Assembly (NCBI RefSeq): GCF_023896955.1
Contig: NZ_JAMHIW010000001.1
Coordinates: 558,001-622,000 of the forward strand
Length of the DNA stretch: 64,000 nt
Direction of reading: 5' to 3'
Source of the DNA: Micromonospora sp. RHAY321
GTDB lineage: Bacteria; Actinomycetota; Actinomycetes; Mycobacteriales; Micromonosporaceae
Shown: piece by piece, positions 63,276-64,000 of the stretch
Position numbering within the stretch: position 1 is the first letter of the stretch
Layout: each line of letters opens with the position of its first letter
Translations under genes and position numbers: made by a program
The notes under the pieces: generated by a model
Database searches by the model: none
Told to the model about the DNA's origin: nothing
Seen by the model: the letters and a program-made list of their open reading frames with translations, nothing else

Positions 63276-63969
63276 CGGCAAGCGCACCTTGATCATCATC
63301 CCGGCCCTGAACGAGTCGGGCTCCATTGCCGACGTGGTCGGCGAGGTCCGGGGCGAGCTGCCCGGCGTCGACGTGCTCGTCGTCGACGACGGCTCCACCG
63401 ACCGCACCGCGGCCGTCGCGGCCGCCGCCGGCGCCCGCGTCGCCAAGCTGCCGTACAACCTCGGCGTCGGTGGCGCCATGCGTCTCGGCTACCGCTACGC
63501 CCGCGACCACGACTACGACGTCGCCATCCAGATCGACGCCGATGGTCAGCACGACCCCCGGTACGTGCCGAAGCTCGTGGACCTCCTCGAGGACAGCGAC
63601 CTGGTCATCGGCGCCCGGTTCGCCGGCGAGGGCGACTACAACGTCCGCGGCCCCCGCCGCTGGGCGATGGTGATGCTCTCCGCCGTGCTGTCCCGCGTCG
63701 CCCGCACCAAGCTCACCGACACCACCTCGGGTTTCCGGGCCGCCAACCGGCGCGTCATCGAGATGTTCGCCGGCTGGTACCCGGCCGAGTACCTCGGCGA
63801 CACGGTGGAGACCCTCGTGCACACCGCCCGGCGGGGCTTCCGCATCCGCCAGGTGCCCGTCGCCATGCGCAAGCGGATGGCCGGCACGCCCAGCCACTCC
63901 CCCGCCAAGGCGATGATCTACCTCGGTCGCGCGTTCGCCGTCCTCACGCTGGCGCTCATCCGCCGGTGA
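63268..63969 (+). CDS. Family 2 glycosyltransferase (dolichol-phosphate-mannose-synthase type)
   Basis: 233 residues. IIPALNESGSIADVV, VVDDGSTDRT and IQIDADGQHDP are GT-A motifs; YLGDTVETLV lies near the C-terminus. It has no membrane helices and probably works with the DUF2304 protein in polyprenyl-linked sugar transfer. It overlaps that gene by eight bases. Confidence 0.9.
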   Translation: MVNGKRTLIIIPALNESGSIADVVGEVRGELPGVDVLVVDDGSTDRTAAVAAAAGARVAKLPYNLGVGGAMRLGYRYARDHDYDVAIQIDADGQHDPRYVPKLVDLLEDSDLVIGARFAGEGDYNVRGPRRWAMVMLSAVLSRVARTKLTDTTSGFRAANRRVIEMFAGWYPAEYLGDTVETLVHTARRGFRIRQVPVAMRKRMAGTPSHSPAKAMIYLGRAFAVLTLALIRR

Positions 63970-64000
63970 TCCGTCGCCTGCTGCGCCTGATCCCGCCCGG
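63966..64000 (+). CDS. Start of next gene, cut by window edge
   Basis: A GTG overlaps the glycosyltransferase stop (GTGA) and opens MIRRLLRLIPP, a basic N-terminus typical of a membrane protein. Too little is visible to name it. Confidence 0.5.
   Translation, partial: MIRRLLRLIPP

Noticed and set aside
1..64000. CRISPR array, tRNA or rRNA genes, prophage or integrase
   Set aside because: None was recognised on either strand; the only mobile element found is the IS605-type insertion.

Overview
The window is about 73% G+C by eye, uses many GTG starts, and its genes are chained by GTGA, ATGA or TGATG stop/start overlaps. It carries actinobacterial hallmarks: the Pup ligase pafA, the pafB/pafC regulators, twin-arginine translocation genes beside a HelY helicase, and a mycobacterial-type zinc-starvation ribosomal set. 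Gene content and order suggest a member of the Micromonosporaceae; this is inference from content, not from a marker-gene comparison.

Left part (1-9 kb): the end of a NicO-type metal exporter is followed at once by a very large secreted metallophosphoesterase with chitin-type binding modules. Then come small metabolic genes: a cupin, an S51 peptidase, and a zinc alcohol dehydrogenase divergent from an MmyB-type regulator.

Central part (9-34 kb) is an unusually dense zinc-starvation island. It holds a ZnuABC-like importer with two permeases and its own ArsR-type regulator, and an operon of three PLP enzymes with a methyltransferase. It also holds a second importer of the 'anchored repeat' type, embedded among six secreted proteins carrying choice-of-anchor M domains (seven domain copies). 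One of those copies lies, circularly permuted, inside the solute-binding protein. A DUF916 membrane protein and a protein with a WxL-like C-terminus accompany them. Cysteine-free ribosomal proteins S14, L33, L28 and L31, a CobW-like protein resembling the hibernation factor recruiter MRF, an L32 coupled to a zinc-chaperone-type COG0523 GTPase, and a Fur-family regulator (probably Zur) complete the set. Six near-identical palindromic sites with a TGAAAACGnT..CGTT core, and one weaker one, lie in front of the key transcription units and are interpreted as Zur boxes. The combined picture is a cell-wall-to-membrane zinc capture system plus zinc sparing in the ribosome.

34-44 kb: a secreted subtilisin, a UPF0718 permease with its TIGR03943 partner, an intact IS200/IS605-type element (divergent tnpA and tnpB), and then decayed or truncated small membrane-protein genes, one interrupted by an in-frame TAG.

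44-64 kb is ordinary conserved chromosome: helY, a HAD phosphatase, a VapBC-like pair, an EamA exporter, a lipid kinase, tatC-tatA, pafC-pafB, a ZnT9-like cation transporter, a bicupin and pafA. It ends with the dTDP-rhamnose genes rmlC-rmlA and, divergently, rmlB-rmlD followed by DUF2304 and glycosyltransferase genes that run off the right edge.
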